NCBI GenBank assembly: GCA_008802785.1
Contig: VUYT01000022.1
Coordinates: 269,673 to 333,672, forward strand
Length of the DNA stretch: 64,000 bases
From: Symmetrospora coprosmae
Lineage: Eukaryota > Basidiomycota > Cystobasidiomycetes > Symmetrosporaceae
Reading direction: 5' to 3'
The notes under the pieces are model-generated. The model was given only the letters and a program-made list of their open reading frames with translations. It was not told where the DNA came from and did not search any database. Position 1 is the first letter of the stretch. Each line of letters opens with the position of its first letter. Position numbers and translations under genes: made by a program. Of this stretch, positions 11,441 through 22,151 are shown piece by piece.

Positions 11441-11883
11441 GGCGGGTCCGGATTGGAGGCGGATCAGAGCAGACTGTTCGGAAGGACCAGCCTCGAGACA
11501 GCGACGTCGTCAACGGGTTACAGTGGGTGAAGTAGAGGAGCGGCAGGCATAAATGACCTTGCCTCGGCATTTCTGCACCGCACAGATGTCCTTTGTCCGG
11601 ATCTTCACTCCGCTTCGGCTACCTGGGCAGCCCAGGCTGACTGCCTGACACGGAAGACGGGCTAAGGGTGTCGCGACGTCCGGACATGCTCCCTGGACGT
11701 GGAAGGTCACCCTGGTGCGCTTGCTTGCTGCTTTCCAGCTCGTCCAGCGTGTGCTCCTTGCCTCCTTCGAGCTCACATCGCACAAGCTTGGAAAGGTTGT
11801 CAGACTCAGAATGCACAGAGTCGCAGGACCCTTCACACCGCAACGTCCATTGAGGAGCCAGAGTGGGCTTTCCGTCTTCCGCA
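11441..11883. promoter_or_regulatory. Divergent intergenic region
   Basis: About 440 bp between the starts of the minus-strand Pro/Ala/Ser-rich gene and the plus-strand Glu-rich gene. It may also include an unrecognised upstream exon of the latter. No clear motif. Confidence 0.35.
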
Positions 11884-12624
11884 ATGTGCTCAGCCTGGAA
11901 GCCCGCTGATGTCCTGCACTGCCTTGCATCCTGCCCAGGTCGCGAGTCCTCTCCGCTGCTGTACGATGCCCGCGCCGATATCCCAGTGCCGTACCTGTCT
12001 GCCTTTCCCGGATATGCGCCCATCGAGAGCGAGGTCGAGCGCAACAGGACGCTTGCTTGGGCCGAGTCTGTCAATCTCGCGGGTCTGCTGAATCCGGAAG
12101 CTCTAGCGGTTGGAGGGGAGCAGGAAGGCGGCCTGCACCGCCAGCGTCAGGACCAGCACAAGCATGCCATCGAGAGGGACCCGTCACGTCTCAGCGACAT
12201 CGCTGAAGAGTCTCACGACGAACAGGAGGACTCTGACGATCCAAGCTATCATCCAGAACAGGGTCTCGTTGCGCAAGCTGCACCTTCCGAGCAAAGCGGT
12301 TCTCCTGGCGACGATGATCCTTCCTCCATGACAACGGGTAGCACCTTCTCATCCAAAGGTACTGCATCGCGCAAGAGATCCTCCTCCGTCACTCGCTCTC
12401 CTGCCACCAAGCGCCGACGCATGCTGGACTTTCAGCGAGGCATTGACCTGCGCAAACATCCGCGTTGGACTCCGAGTGAGGCAGAGAGGCACAGAGGCGT
12501 GGTCTGGATGGAGTACGTTCTGGATCGTAAGGGAAGGGTAGTATGCGTGACGAGGGAAGAAGCAGAGGAGATGCAGAGGAAGGCAGAGATGAGGAAGATG
12601 AAGAGGGAGGAGAGGAAGGGATGA
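11884..12624 (+). CDS. Acidic/Ser-rich protein with C-terminal W-x-YVLD module
   Basis: Frame open from 11863; the first in-frame ATG is 11884, giving 246 residues. An upstream exon is possible. The middle is acidic and Ser/Glu-rich (EESHDEQEDSDDPSYHP), followed by a basic patch TKRRRMLDFQRG that could be a nuclear signal. The C-terminal 50 residues contain RWTPSEAERHRGVVWMEYVL followed by DRKGRVVCVTREEAEEMQRK. The same pattern (WT...W..YVLD..G....R.EA) recurs in the next gene at 14550-14700. The C-terminus runs into a purine repeat. A 27-bp repeat at 12589-12615 is copied out of frame at 12621, and the stop falls at the junction. Function unknown. Confidence 0.55.
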   Translation: MCSAWKPADVLHCLASCPGRESSPLLYDARADIPVPYLSAFPGYAPIESEVERNRTLAWAESVNLAGLLNPEALAVGGEQEGGLHRQRQDQHKHAIERDPSRLSDIAEESHDEQEDSDDPSYHPEQGLVAQAAPSEQSGSPGDDDPSSMTTGSTFSSKGTASRKRSSSVTRSPATKRRRMLDFQRGIDLRKHPRWTPSEAERHRGVVWMEYVLDRKGRVVCVTREEAEEMQRKAEMRKMKREERKG

Positions 12625-12733
12625 GGAAGATGAAGAGGGAGGAGAGGGAGAGGAGGGAGAGGAGGGAGAGGAGGGAGAGGAGGGAGAGGAGGGAGAGGAG
12701 GGAGAGGAGGGAGAGGAGGGAGAGGGAGAAGGA
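12589..12733 (+). repeat. Purine minisatellite at the 3' end of a gene
   Basis: A 27-bp sequence starting ATGAGGAAGATGAAG at 12589 recurs at 12621, a 32-bp offset. It passes into about eight tandem copies of a 9-bp unit (GGAGGGAGA) from about 12645 to 12729. The tract is almost entirely purine on the plus strand. Confidence 0.85.
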
Positions 12734-13125
12734 AGGTGGTGGCGAAATGCGAAATGTAGTCGCGTGACGCGTCTCAGGGGGTGTGGCAACGTCGAGCTGA
12801 AGGAGGTGGGCGTCGGAGAGACTGCTGTATGATTCATCTGAACGTGCCTGTATAGTGGTGTGATGACAATGTACATGCAGATGCACGCGACTGCATGCAG
12901 ACGCGCAACGATGATCGGACACAACAAGCTCGTGGAGTTTGGTTGGACGGAGATGCCCCCTGGCGGTCCGTGCGTCAGTCTCCCCCATTTCTCCGATTTC
13001 CTTTTCGCAACGAGCCATCCATCCTTTGCTTCGCTCCACTCAGTTGCAGGATCAGATAAGCGCACTGCAAGTCGTCTCAGCACAATACAGTCTCGACCGC
13101 CTGACCTCGTATCAGCGAACGAAAG
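12734..13125. other. Intergenic
   Basis: About 390 bp between two same-strand genes that share a module. It contains the 3' flank of the first and the promoter of the second. No distinct motif seen. Confidence 0.4.
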
Positions 13126-14740
13126 ATGGACGGCAGCGTTGATGTCACGTTCAAGAAGCCTCGCGGTCGTCCTCCAAAGAGCGCCACACATCAACAAGGT
13201 GAGCAGGATTCGTGCGCTCCTCTCCAACATCCCTCTCTAGACACTACAAGCTCTTCCTCCTCCTCTTTCCCCTTTCCCCTTTCCCCTTTGCCCGTACGCC
13301 CCACGCTCTCTCCGATAGATCCCGACACCTCCGCCTCTGCCTCCACGTCCGCCGAACCCTCAAAGAAGAGGAAGAGCAAAGGCAAGAAGGCTGCCGGCGA
13401 CCTCGAGAGGGAGGCATCACCGGACATTCCGGTACCGCCTGAGTACGATCCAACCCTGTTCCCTGGCGCCAGCGAAGGTGGGCGCCCGCCAACCCAGGCT
13501 CAGCGGAGCCAGCAGGGTTTCCCTTATGGTGGCGCTAACGCTCGTGCCTCCCCTCCCACAATCTCTCGCGCCACTAATGCAACACCTGTGGCTACCATAG
13601 GCGACCAGACTGACGACGAGAACGATGAGGAGAACGACAACGACGATGACAGCGGCACCTTGCCCAACATCAGCGTCGTGATCCCCAAGAGCGTACCCAC
13701 CGTATCCACCGGCACGAGCGGTAAGACCGCAAAAGGCGCTGCACTGAGCAAGAAGAACCCGAGAAGCGATGCTCCAGGTGGCTCGCACGCCCCGCTCGAT
13801 GCGGATCAGGGTGAGTCGCAGGCGTGCGAAGCGCCTGTCCGGACGCTTCTGCACCTGCAGTCTCATTCGAGAAAGGGAGGCGAATGGGAGCTAATGTCCA
13901 CCTTCCCCGCCTGCCTACCTTCCCTCTTCGTATCGCAGGTCGCGCAGACGCTGAGTTTGCTTTGCAGGAGATGGAGGCACAGATGCGTGCCGACAGGCAG
14001 GCTGAATGCGACCGTCCCGAGAGCGAAGAACATGATGATGGTGGGCGTCGATGGGTCCACGAACCTGTGCGCTGTGTTGCAGTAACTGACTCCCGTTCTT
14101 CCTCCCGCCCTCCGCCCTACTGCAATCAGCGCCGGATCAGGAACAAGAGGCCACTGCCCGAGCTGCTGCTGCTGAGAAGGGAAGGGAGAATCGCAAATCC
14201 CTCCTTGAAAGTGGCAAAGGAGCCCGCAAGACATCTCGGCCTGGCCCCCTGCACAAGCAGTACCGGCAGGAATCTCAGCAGGTCGAGGAGCATCGGGCAG
14301 AGATCAGCGACTCGGACACAGAGCCGAGCGAGGACGACGAGGACGGAGGTGAGCGGTTCATCGTGCACCGCCTTCTTGCGCCATCCACTGCCTGTCCCGT
14401 CCTGACACCCTAACTTGGCGAAGCAGAGCGACCCGCGAAGAAAACGAAGGGAGCCTTGTCAAAAGACACTGCCAGAGCCTCGAAGACCAGCAAGTCCACC
14501 AAAGCCAGCTCGTCGAAGACCGTCGAGAAGGAGAAGCCCACGAAGAGGAGAAAGAGGCGCATTGGTTATGGCTGGACCACCAAGAGGGAAGGCGACAAGC
14601 ATGTCATTTGGTACGACTATGTCCTCGACGAGTGGACTGGCAAGACGCTCCATCTTCCCAGGAAGGAGGCCGACAAGGTCAGACAGGAGAATGCGAAGCT
14701 TCCCTCGAAGAAGAGGAGGAAGGACAGCGGGGTCGCGTGA
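13126..14740 (+). CDS. AT-hook-like, disordered nuclear-type protein with C-terminal W-x-YVLD module
   Basis: Model: 13126-13810, 13939-14040, 14130-14348, 14427-14740; all junctions keep the frame. A 42-nt segment 13199-13240 has GTGAGC and CTCTAG ends and may be a further, frame-neutral intron. Residues 9-17 (FKKPRGRPPKSA) hold an AT-hook core GRP flanked by Lys/Arg, which in known proteins binds the minor groove of AT-rich DNA. The centre is Ser/Pro/acidic (ENDEENDNDDDS). A Lys-rich segment EKPTKRRKRRIGYG follows. The C-terminus, GWTTKREGDKHVIWYDYVLD, resembles the end of the upstream neighbour. A chromatin role is inferred from the AT-hook alone; no family recognised. Confidence 0.65.
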
Positions 14741-15040
14741 GGAGGATCAGTACAAGAGGGAATGAGCAGCGCCAAGGTGTTAGTAAAGGGAGTCAGTCGC
14801 GTATGCCGCACTGCAAGGGCGGTTAAAGAAACGGTAGTGTCCAAAGGACCGTCAGCAGGAGTGCTTGTAGCATAGCCGGAAGGGAGGTCAGGGTCGTCTA
14901 AGCTTTCTTTCCCATCCACAATGTCTCCCTCTCACTCATTCATTTACGTAGCTTTCGTTGTGTGTCAGCAGCACTAGTCAGGTGGTTCCAGCAAGGCAGC
15001 TCGCTCGAGGCGCTTCATAGACCTTTAAAACAGCGCGCAT
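14741..15040. other. Convergent 3' flanks
   Basis: Three hundred bases between the stops of converging genes. No gene or repeat seen. Confidence 0.4.
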
Positions 15041-16414
15041 CTACTCGTCCATGACAAGAACGCTGCGGAAACGAACCTTGTTCGTAATCATCTTGTCGAC
15101 TGCCTCCTTCACCTGCGAGAAGGGGAATTTCTCGACCATGCAGTGAATGTCGTGCAGCTTGGCAAAGGCGATGGTCTCCTCGCAGTCCAGGGCGTGTCCG
15201 GAAGGCCAGGATTTTACGGAGAGACCCTTGCCGATCATGGGAATCGTGTTAATCGAGACCTCGCCAACGGCTGCCACCATGCAATGGACTCGTCAGCTTC
15301 GTAAAGAATATCACAGACATCGCAGGGCGACTCACGCGCGAGGATGAGCAGCTTGCCGAGCGGGCCGAGTGCGCCGACGAGCGGACCAACGAGCTTCGGG
15401 TCCGGTGCAGTCGATACGACCAGATCGGCGCCTCCCAGTTTCTGCAGGGCCTCGGTCGCATCCTCCTTGCTGGTGTCAATGTAGTCGTGGGCGCCAAGCT
15501 TCATGGCAAAGTCCTTCTTGTCGGCGCTCGACGAGATGGCCACAGTATGGTAGCCTGGCGGTCGAAAAAGTCAGCATCTGGGGGGGAGCATATCACGAGG
15601 TGCAAGCCTCACCCATCTTCCTCGCAAATGATACGGCGAGATGGCCTGAAGAGATGCGCAGAGTTCCGTTTTCAGCTGGGGATTCGCTCGGGATCGACTT
15701 CGAAAGGATCCTCACCGAGACCTCCGAGGCCCTGGACAGCCACAATGTCGCCCGGCATGAGCTTCTGCTGGCGAATACCGTTGAAGACGGTAACTCCAGC
15801 GCACATGAGGGGCTATGTGTGTCCTGTGTCAGACTAGCCCGACGATAGCTGAAGCGAAGACAGTGGGACTCACGGCTGCCTCGGCAAGATCAATGCCCTC
15901 GGGGATCCTGACGGCTGCCTCGGAGCGCAGGTAGGCGTACTCGGCATCTAAGAAGCAGAAGCGGGGAGCAGTCAGTGCGTATAAGCCTTCGTAGACATGC
16001 GAGCAGAATGCGGAAACAACAGCGCGACTCACGTCCTCCGTTTCGAGTGACTCCGTTGATCTGTTCCTTCACGCACATCTGGAAGAGTCCTCGGTTGCAA
16101 GGCTTGCACATACCGCAGTGACCACCATGCCAGGGCCCTCCTACAATGTCCCCAGTCTTCCAGCGGTTCTCCGCACCCTTGCCCAGGGCGACCACCTTGC
16201 CTATGTATTCGTGCCCACAGACCAGCTTGTTGACCGGGCCGAAATGGCCCTTCTGGATGTGATCATCACTGCCGCAGATTCCGCTGTGAGATACGCGGAC
16301 CAAGAGCTCGCCCTCCTTGGGCTGCTCGAGGGGGAGCTCCTGGATCTTCCAGTCGGCTCCGGGCTCGTCAATAACGCAGGCCCTGTACGTCTTTGGGAGC
16401 GAGTTGGAGGACAT
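15041..16414 (-). CDS. Zinc-dependent alcohol dehydrogenase, cinnamyl/ADH6-like
   Basis: Medium-chain dehydrogenase interconverting alcohols and aldehydes, probably cytosolic. Model: 16414-16033, 15947-15874, 15812-15716, 15645-15613, 15554-15336, 15270-15041; 344 residues exactly in frame. Catalytic zinc region HSGICGSDDHIQKGHFG and GHEYIGKVVALG. Structural zinc site HGGHCGMCKPCNRGLFQMC with four Cys in the usual spacing. Rossmann segment VQGLGGLGHLAV. The second strand ends AISSSADKK, with Ser rather than Asp after the strand; in this family that favours NADP(H). It therefore looks like the cinnamyl-alcohol/ADH6-7 branch rather than fermentative ADH1. A second zinc ADH of another branch lies at 57.9-59.8 kb. 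Confidence 0.9.
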
Positions 16415-16805
16415 GTCGGTGATGGATCAAGTAGGGATGAAGAGTGAGTATGTGGGGGGATGTGGGATGTAGAGCAGAGGAAAGAGTGGCCGATCTACTT
16501 TTGGGCGCCCCACCTGCTGTCGGCGGTAAGGATCCGCGGCTGCGTCAGCGCGACGGCGATGGCGGCTATAAAGGCTGAATAAGCATGTCAGAGCGGAGAT
16601 GCGGATTAACCAGCGGAAATGCAGCACCATGAACAGGAGGACACGACAGTACAGTAAGTTAACGCTCTTCGGCTACATTGTGATACATTTTCACAGTCTG
16701 GCTGGTCCTGGCCCGGTTGGTGACCTGCTGTACATTCCTATCGTGCACTGCAATTCATGCGAGCCATCCTAGCGAATCGGTGTCGTCAATCGCTGCTCTA
16801 TCATG
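16415..16805. promoter_or_regulatory. Intergenic, upstream of the alcohol dehydrogenase
   Basis: About 390 bp between the ADH start and the stop of the RING gene, both on the minus strand. It must hold the ADH promoter. No motif recognised. Confidence 0.4.
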
Positions 16806-18660
16806 TCATACTCCAACTCGGATCTTCTTCTTGGCCCCCGCCGACAAGCCCTTGCTCCCGCCGAGCGCCATGTCCGCCCACTTGTCGCTGCCGCTGCTCT
16901 TCCTGTCCAATACAGCGCTGAAAGTCTTGCCATTGACATTGGGGCGCAGCTCGCTCAAAGGCCGCTTGCCAGGCTCGTTGCCGTCGTTGAAGAACCGAGA
17001 GACGGTTTTTGACATTGAGTACGACGCGCTGCTGGTAGTGGTTGTGGTTGTCCCACCTCGCATGCCCTGCTGGTGCCGATTTTGATCGTGATGCGAGTGC
17101 GCATCTAGGTCGGCGAAGTCGTCATATAGCAGCGTGTCGTCGCATATCACGTCCCTCTCGTCCACCTCCAGGCTCGCCTCGTCCTCGCTCAGCAGGCTGT
17201 GTATCCTTTTCCTAGCCGTCTGCCCGGATGGCGGCGCGCCAGTCGCGTAAGCGTTCTCGAGTGTGAGGTCGTCCGAACCTGTACACGTGTCGTTGGCCGC
17301 ATCCTGGTCGAGGGCTTTCCCCTTGCCTTTGAGATCCCGCTGGCGCAGGCATGCAAGCTCTGCTCTGAGCTCTTGGATCGTCGTTCGCTTCCTGGCGAGC
17401 GCGTCTGCATTGTCCTTATTCGATTTGACGAGCTTGTTGTGCAGCTTCTTGAGGCGGTCGTGCCTCTCCTCCAGACTAGCGTAGCGTTCGTCGGCGTCTG
17501 TCGCGCTTTCTAGCTTGTGGCGCTCGAGCTCGGCGCATCTGCCCTTACTGGCGGCCAGATCCCTGCGTCGTGTAAAGAAAACGACGCGCGTTAGTTGCGG
17601 GCACGGCCTGCCTGGTCTTGCAGGATCTGAAGTCACCCACTCCTTGACACTTCCAATATCCATGGCTTGGCGCTGTACCTGCTGCTTGTAGTTCTCGACA
17701 TTGTCTCGCGCGTCACGCAGGTCCTTCTCAAGCCCCTTTTTCTCCTCCTTGAGCTTGGCGACCTTGACATCCAGTCCCTTCTTCTGCCCGGTGAGCTGCT
17801 GTACGCGCTCATCAAATGCATGCACTGTGCCATGGAGGTTGCTCATTTCGGCATTGAGCTCGTCGATCTGGTCCGAGCGGTCCGCGAGAGCTTTCTCAAG
17901 CTCGCCGATCTGCGCCGTCTTGCTCGCAAGCAGTCCGCGCATCTCTGCGACGATAGCACCATCGCTTCTGACGGGCCTGGCGGGGCGAGAGGACTCGCCG
18001 TCGCTTTCGCTCTCCGTGTCTCCGTTATGATTGCTATTGCGGTTGCCGCTGACCTGATTCGCCTCGTCTTCCTCTTCATCGTCCGAGATGCGGAGCCTCG
18101 CCTTTGCGCTGAGACGCGACGGCCCTGCGTGGTTGCTGCCTCCTGCCTCTACCCTCCGCGACGGGCTGCTCGACGACCCGTTGTGCCCGTCTGCGCCCTC
18201 CTCTCGCACGCGCAGCTCTCCAGCAAAGATGAGCTTGCGGAAGCGCGAAAGCTGCTTCTTGTCGCCGTCGGGATGCAGGATGTTCTCCTTGCAGTAAGGG
18301 CAGTCGTTGTGCTTCTTGCGCCGACCGGGCCCGATGCCCGGGTCGATGGGCGTGTTGCACCATTCGCGGATGCATCCAGAGTGAAAGATGTGGCCTGCGT
18401 AGAGGGCGGAGCACGAGCGCGGCTGCATCCATCAGCATGTTCCAATGCGGTATGCACGCCGTGAGCAGCAGCAGCGGCTCCCGTGACACTGCTGCGCCAT
18501 TCGGAAGGCCACGACGCGCCCACGCCACGAAGGTGCCGCCTCCAGCAGCGGCCTTGTCAGACTCACCGCAAGCAATGAGGACGATCCATTCGCCCGCAAC
18601 GTCTGCCTCGGCGGTGTTGCAGCAGATGCTGCACTCGAGGGTGGCTGTGACGCGCGACAT
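16806..18660 (-). CDS. RING-H2 / coiled-coil E3 ligase, TRAIP-like
   Basis: Putative ubiquitin E3 ligase. Model: 18660-18567, 18394-17641, 17562-16806; 534 residues in frame. The RING is split by the first intron: LECSICCNTAEADV, then LIACGHIFHSGCIREWC, then CPYC. This gives C-x2-C, C-x-H, H-x2-C and C-x2-C ligand pairs. After a Ser/Asp-rich linker comes a long coiled coil from about residue 160 to 350 (QIGELEKALADRSDQIDELN). RING first and coiled coil after is the layout of TRAIP/NOPO, a replication-stress ligase, so that is my best guess. Other RING-coiled-coil ligases cannot be excluded. The 78-nt intron at 17640-17563 is frame-neutral, so a retained form would still be read through. The C-terminus is basic. 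Confidence 0.75.
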
Positions 18661-19189
18661 TGCGGCCGGCTGGCCTCTCAGCGCTCAGCGCAACAAGTCC
18701 AAGGTGCTGGTGGAATCCGCGAGTCGAGCCGAGGGCAGCCCAGTCTGCTCGCCTGCAGCGGAGCGCGGTTCAGATCGACAGGACCGACGGTGCTCGTGCC
18801 CTGTCCCGCAACGAAGACGGCTGCGAGGAGGGCAATGTGGTCGGTGGTGCTGCCGGCTGAGAGTGTGCAAGGGTCGAGGGATGCCCAAACAAGCGCGTGC
18901 CAGTCCAGTCCAGACTGATGAGCTTAAACACGTGCAAACGGGGTTGGCGGCGTCGAAGCCGCACACAAAGACTCTCGAAAGCGATGGCAGAAGTGAAGGC
19001 ATCGGCACGCGAGCAAGGTACTCTATACTGAGATGATCCGCGTCCATCGGGCTATGCCTCATTTACTCTGCTGCAACGCTGGGGCCACAACAAGGACATC
19101 ACGGCAGACCCTAGGGTTACCTCCACCATTGTTCGGAGGTGTTTTGACATCAGGAGACGCTACTACTGCAGGGAAGATGACTGAGACGT
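18661..19189. other. Intergenic
   Basis: About 530 bp between the RING gene start and the uS8 stop, both minus strand. Long chance frames on both strands show no domain. It should hold the RING gene promoter. Confidence 0.4.
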
Positions 19190-20004
19190 CTAGTAGACGA
19201 ATCCGAGAATCTGGGAGAGGCGAGCCAGAAGACACAGTCAGCTAGTGATTAGGCGCGAGGATGGCGACAGGCAACCAGGGTGTGAGACCAGAAGGGCTCG
19301 GTGACGGAGGCGGCGCTGAACTTGGGCAAGTGCTGCGCAGAGCAGCACAGCCGACATCCGCACTGGCACCGGGCACGCCAACGCCTGCATCGTGCGCCGC
19401 CTCGTCCCTGGCACCGCCCTGGTCTGCATCCGTGTGCACTGAGACGGGACAACCCACCTTTCCGGCAACGTGCTTCCTCCTTGCCTCCTCGTGGTCCATG
19501 ATGCCGGCCGAGGTGGTGAGGATGATGTAGCCGAACGAACGCGCGGGCATGAGCAAGTTGACCCAGTTCTCAATCTGGCCGAGCTGGACGTTGAAGCGGG
19601 GCGAAATGACGCCGCACTTGTTGATCCGGCCGTTGAGCTGGATGACAATCTTGCCGGAGCGGTGGTCGTCAATCTCCTCGAACTCGTCTGTAAGGATGGG
19701 GAGAGATGGCTGTCAGCTGGCTTTTCCGACGAGCAGCGCCCACCCGGACCGGACAGCAGCGACAGCTCAGGGTAGACTGACCAATGTAGCCTATGACACG
19801 GCAAGAGGAGGGAAGCGGATCAGCAAGTGTTTCCGACGTTAAGAGTACAAGCGGTACAGGCGAGTACGCACCGTGCTTCTGCATGACAGTCAGGAAGCGG
19901 ACAATGACCTTGCTCGAGGGGCGGATGAGGACCTGGCGCTTGCCGGTGCGCTCGGCATTGCAGATGTTGTTGAGGCAGTCGCCGAGGACAGAGACGCGGA
20001 CCAT
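19190..20004 (-). CDS. RPS22: 40S ribosomal protein uS8 (S15a / Rps22)
   Basis: Small-subunit ribosomal protein that binds 18S rRNA. Model: 20004-19872, 19790-19782, 19687-19458, 19210-19190; exactly 130 residues, the usual length. It begins [18 protein letters not shown] and contains [60 protein letters not shown] and ends LGFVY. The second exon is only 9 nt (GCTACATTG) and codes the YI of GYIDEFEEID. The last coding exon is 21 nt after a 247-nt intron. It is divergent from the eS17 gene, with 482 bp between start codons. Confidence 0.97.
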
Positions 20005-20486
20005 GTTGGTATGCTTAAAAGTGGTCTGTGTGGGTGGGCTGTGTGTAGGGACAGTGTCAGGATGCTTCCTTGGGCGGGCTGAGCCTGCTGCAAAAGCGTG
20101 CACGAGCACGGGCAGGGCAGCCTCGAATATGCGGCTCCCGGACTCACGGGGGTCGAGTTCTGGAAGATTGGGCCCGGTTGGAGGGGATGAGGTCAAGCCT
20201 GGATCAGTTGAGTATCTATGCAATAGATATGATCACAGTGGTGCCTCTGTCGACGTGTGGTGGTATGTACCTTTTTGGAGTGGTGTGTGTGTGTGCGCGC
20301 CTCTCTCTGCGTGCCCTCCCTTCTTTCCGCAGCGGTGAAGGGTCGATCGGGTGTGTCGAGCTCCCCCAAGGAAGGGCGAAAAAGTCGGGAAAGAGGGGAG
20401 GAGAGGGGAGGGGGAGACACGCTCCGCCTGCCCCTGGTCCCGCCCGAAGCACTCATCGTAGCACTTTCAGCACACATTCCGGCATC
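20005..20486. promoter_or_regulatory. Bidirectional ribosomal-protein promoter
   Basis: 482 bp between the ATG of uS8 (minus) and the ATG of eS17 (plus). Both encode 40S subunit proteins, so shared control is plausible. I see pyrimidine/purine-rich runs and a TG-rich stretch at 20281-20298 but cannot name a factor site. Confidence 0.6.
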
Positions 20487-21856
20487 ATGGTGAGTATGCA
20501 ACGTGCAAGAGATGCGCATGCTGCTGCGTGTGCGGTGGGGTGCAGTTGCGGGTGCGGCGGGAGACAGCAGGAGAAGGGTGCAGGATGACTGGGCGACAGG
20601 GCGACAGGCAGACAGGAGTGCAGCGAGCATGGCAGCTATCGGCATGGCTCGACAGTTGGACTGGGCTATGGCGCATATCAGCATCAACAACTTCCGCGAG
20701 CAGCGTGTCAGCTCTCCCGAGCCCGACTGCATGGCTGCAGCCGGCCTGGACCGACATTCATTCGAAGCAGTCGCTGGACTCGTAGCAGCCCAGTGGACCT
20801 GCTGCAACGTGCGGTTCGGGGGCAGGATGGCAGACCGATTTGCAGCGCGGAGGGTCAGGTGTCGAGTGCAGGTGCCATGAAGGGATGCGCGTTTGCATCC
20901 AGGACGGCAGCCAGACGAGCAGGAGGGCGCACCCAAATTACGACATGCGAACAGCGGCACCACCATACGGACCGACTGCCATAGAGCGGTCAGCGCTACA
21001 TGGTCGTGCTGGCAGGCTCCGTCGGTCCAGCTTCCCTGCGCTACGCCCCGCCAGCTTAGGCAGCGCCCAGGCTGTCCGCAGGAGGATGAAGGAGGAGGTC
21101 TGCCGCACTCATGCATTATTGCACTGTACTACCGTACACCGTCATACCGCACCGCAGCACGCCGCGCAGTGCACCACAAGCTAGTGCAGGGAAGGTTACG
21201 GGAGGCGGAGAAGCTGACCCATACTGCCGCATGTCCGCAAATGCATTGTAACAGGGTCGAGTCCGCACAAAAACCACCAAGCGAGCCTCGCGCGTCATCA
21301 TCGAGAAGTACTACCCTCGGTGCGTGGCTCGCCAAGATCTGCCGGTTCCAAAAACAGCACGGCATCTGGCTGACACTGTCCGTGATGATGTGACATAGAC
21401 TCACCCTCGACTTCCACACCAACAAGAGGATCTGCGATGAGATTGCCATCATCCCCTCGAAGAGGCTGAGGAACAAGATTGCCGGCTTCACGACGCACCT
21501 CATGAAGCGCATCCAGAAGGGTCCCGTTCGCGGTATCTCCTTCAAGCTGCAGGAGGAGGAGCGTGAGAGGAAGGACGTGAGTCGGGGCTTGCTCTCATCA
21601 TCCCGTCCCCTTTCCATTATAGCCAGAGCGTTCACTGACCCATTCCGTCTTATGCATCTAGAACTACGTGCCCGAGACGTCGGCGCTCGACACCACCGCC
21701 AACCCGCTCACCGTCGACAGCGACACGAAGGAGCTCCTCCGCTCCATCGGCTTCGACAACATCAACGTCACCGTCCAGGAGCCCGTCACCAACACGTTTG
21801 GCGACAGGAGGCGTGGTGGACCCCCGGGAGCTGGCGGCCGCGCACGAAGGGACTAG
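20487..21856 (+). CDS. RPS17: 40S ribosomal protein eS17 (Rps17)
   Basis: Eukaryotic small-subunit protein. Model: 20487-20489, 21255-21319, 21399-21576, 21662-21856; 146 residues in frame. The first coding exon is the ATG alone, followed by a 765-nt intron. The protein continues [20 protein letters not shown], then [40 protein letters not shown] and [12 protein letters not shown], all characteristic of the family. The C-terminal tail is Gly/Arg-rich ([16 protein letters not shown]). A long first intron is typical of ribosomal-protein genes. I looked for a C/D or H/ACA snoRNA in it and could not support one. Confidence 0.97.
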
Positions 21857-22151
21857 ACGTATATACCGTCTGCTTCCTTTCGTTTCGTTGTCTCCCAGCT
21901 TTCCATTCCTGTTGTGAGGGCGTCCGCAGCAGGGAATTGCACACTTTTGCGCTCGCAATAGGAGATATCGGAAGGGATGAGAGATGACGATGAGGCAGCA
22001 GGATCCCTGCATCAAGTCCATTGCTGTTCATGCGTCTGCGACCTTCTAATGCCTTCGTCTATGGCACAATCATGTGGACGAACGATTATGCTTGCGCTTG
22101 CAAACTGACTGCTCCTAAAGCGTTTCATGCGAAGATGCTGCGGCCATTGCC

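Noticed and set aside
12349-13230. Minus-strand Ser/Pro repeat protein across 12.3-13.2 kb
   Set aside because: It is the reverse translation of the purine minisatellite plus flanks; no ordered segment or start context supports it.
20490-21254. Possible snoRNA inside the long eS17 intron
   Set aside because: GATGA-like and CTGA-like words occur but not as a C/D pair with terminal stem, and no H/ACA fold was convincing. A covariance-model search would decide.
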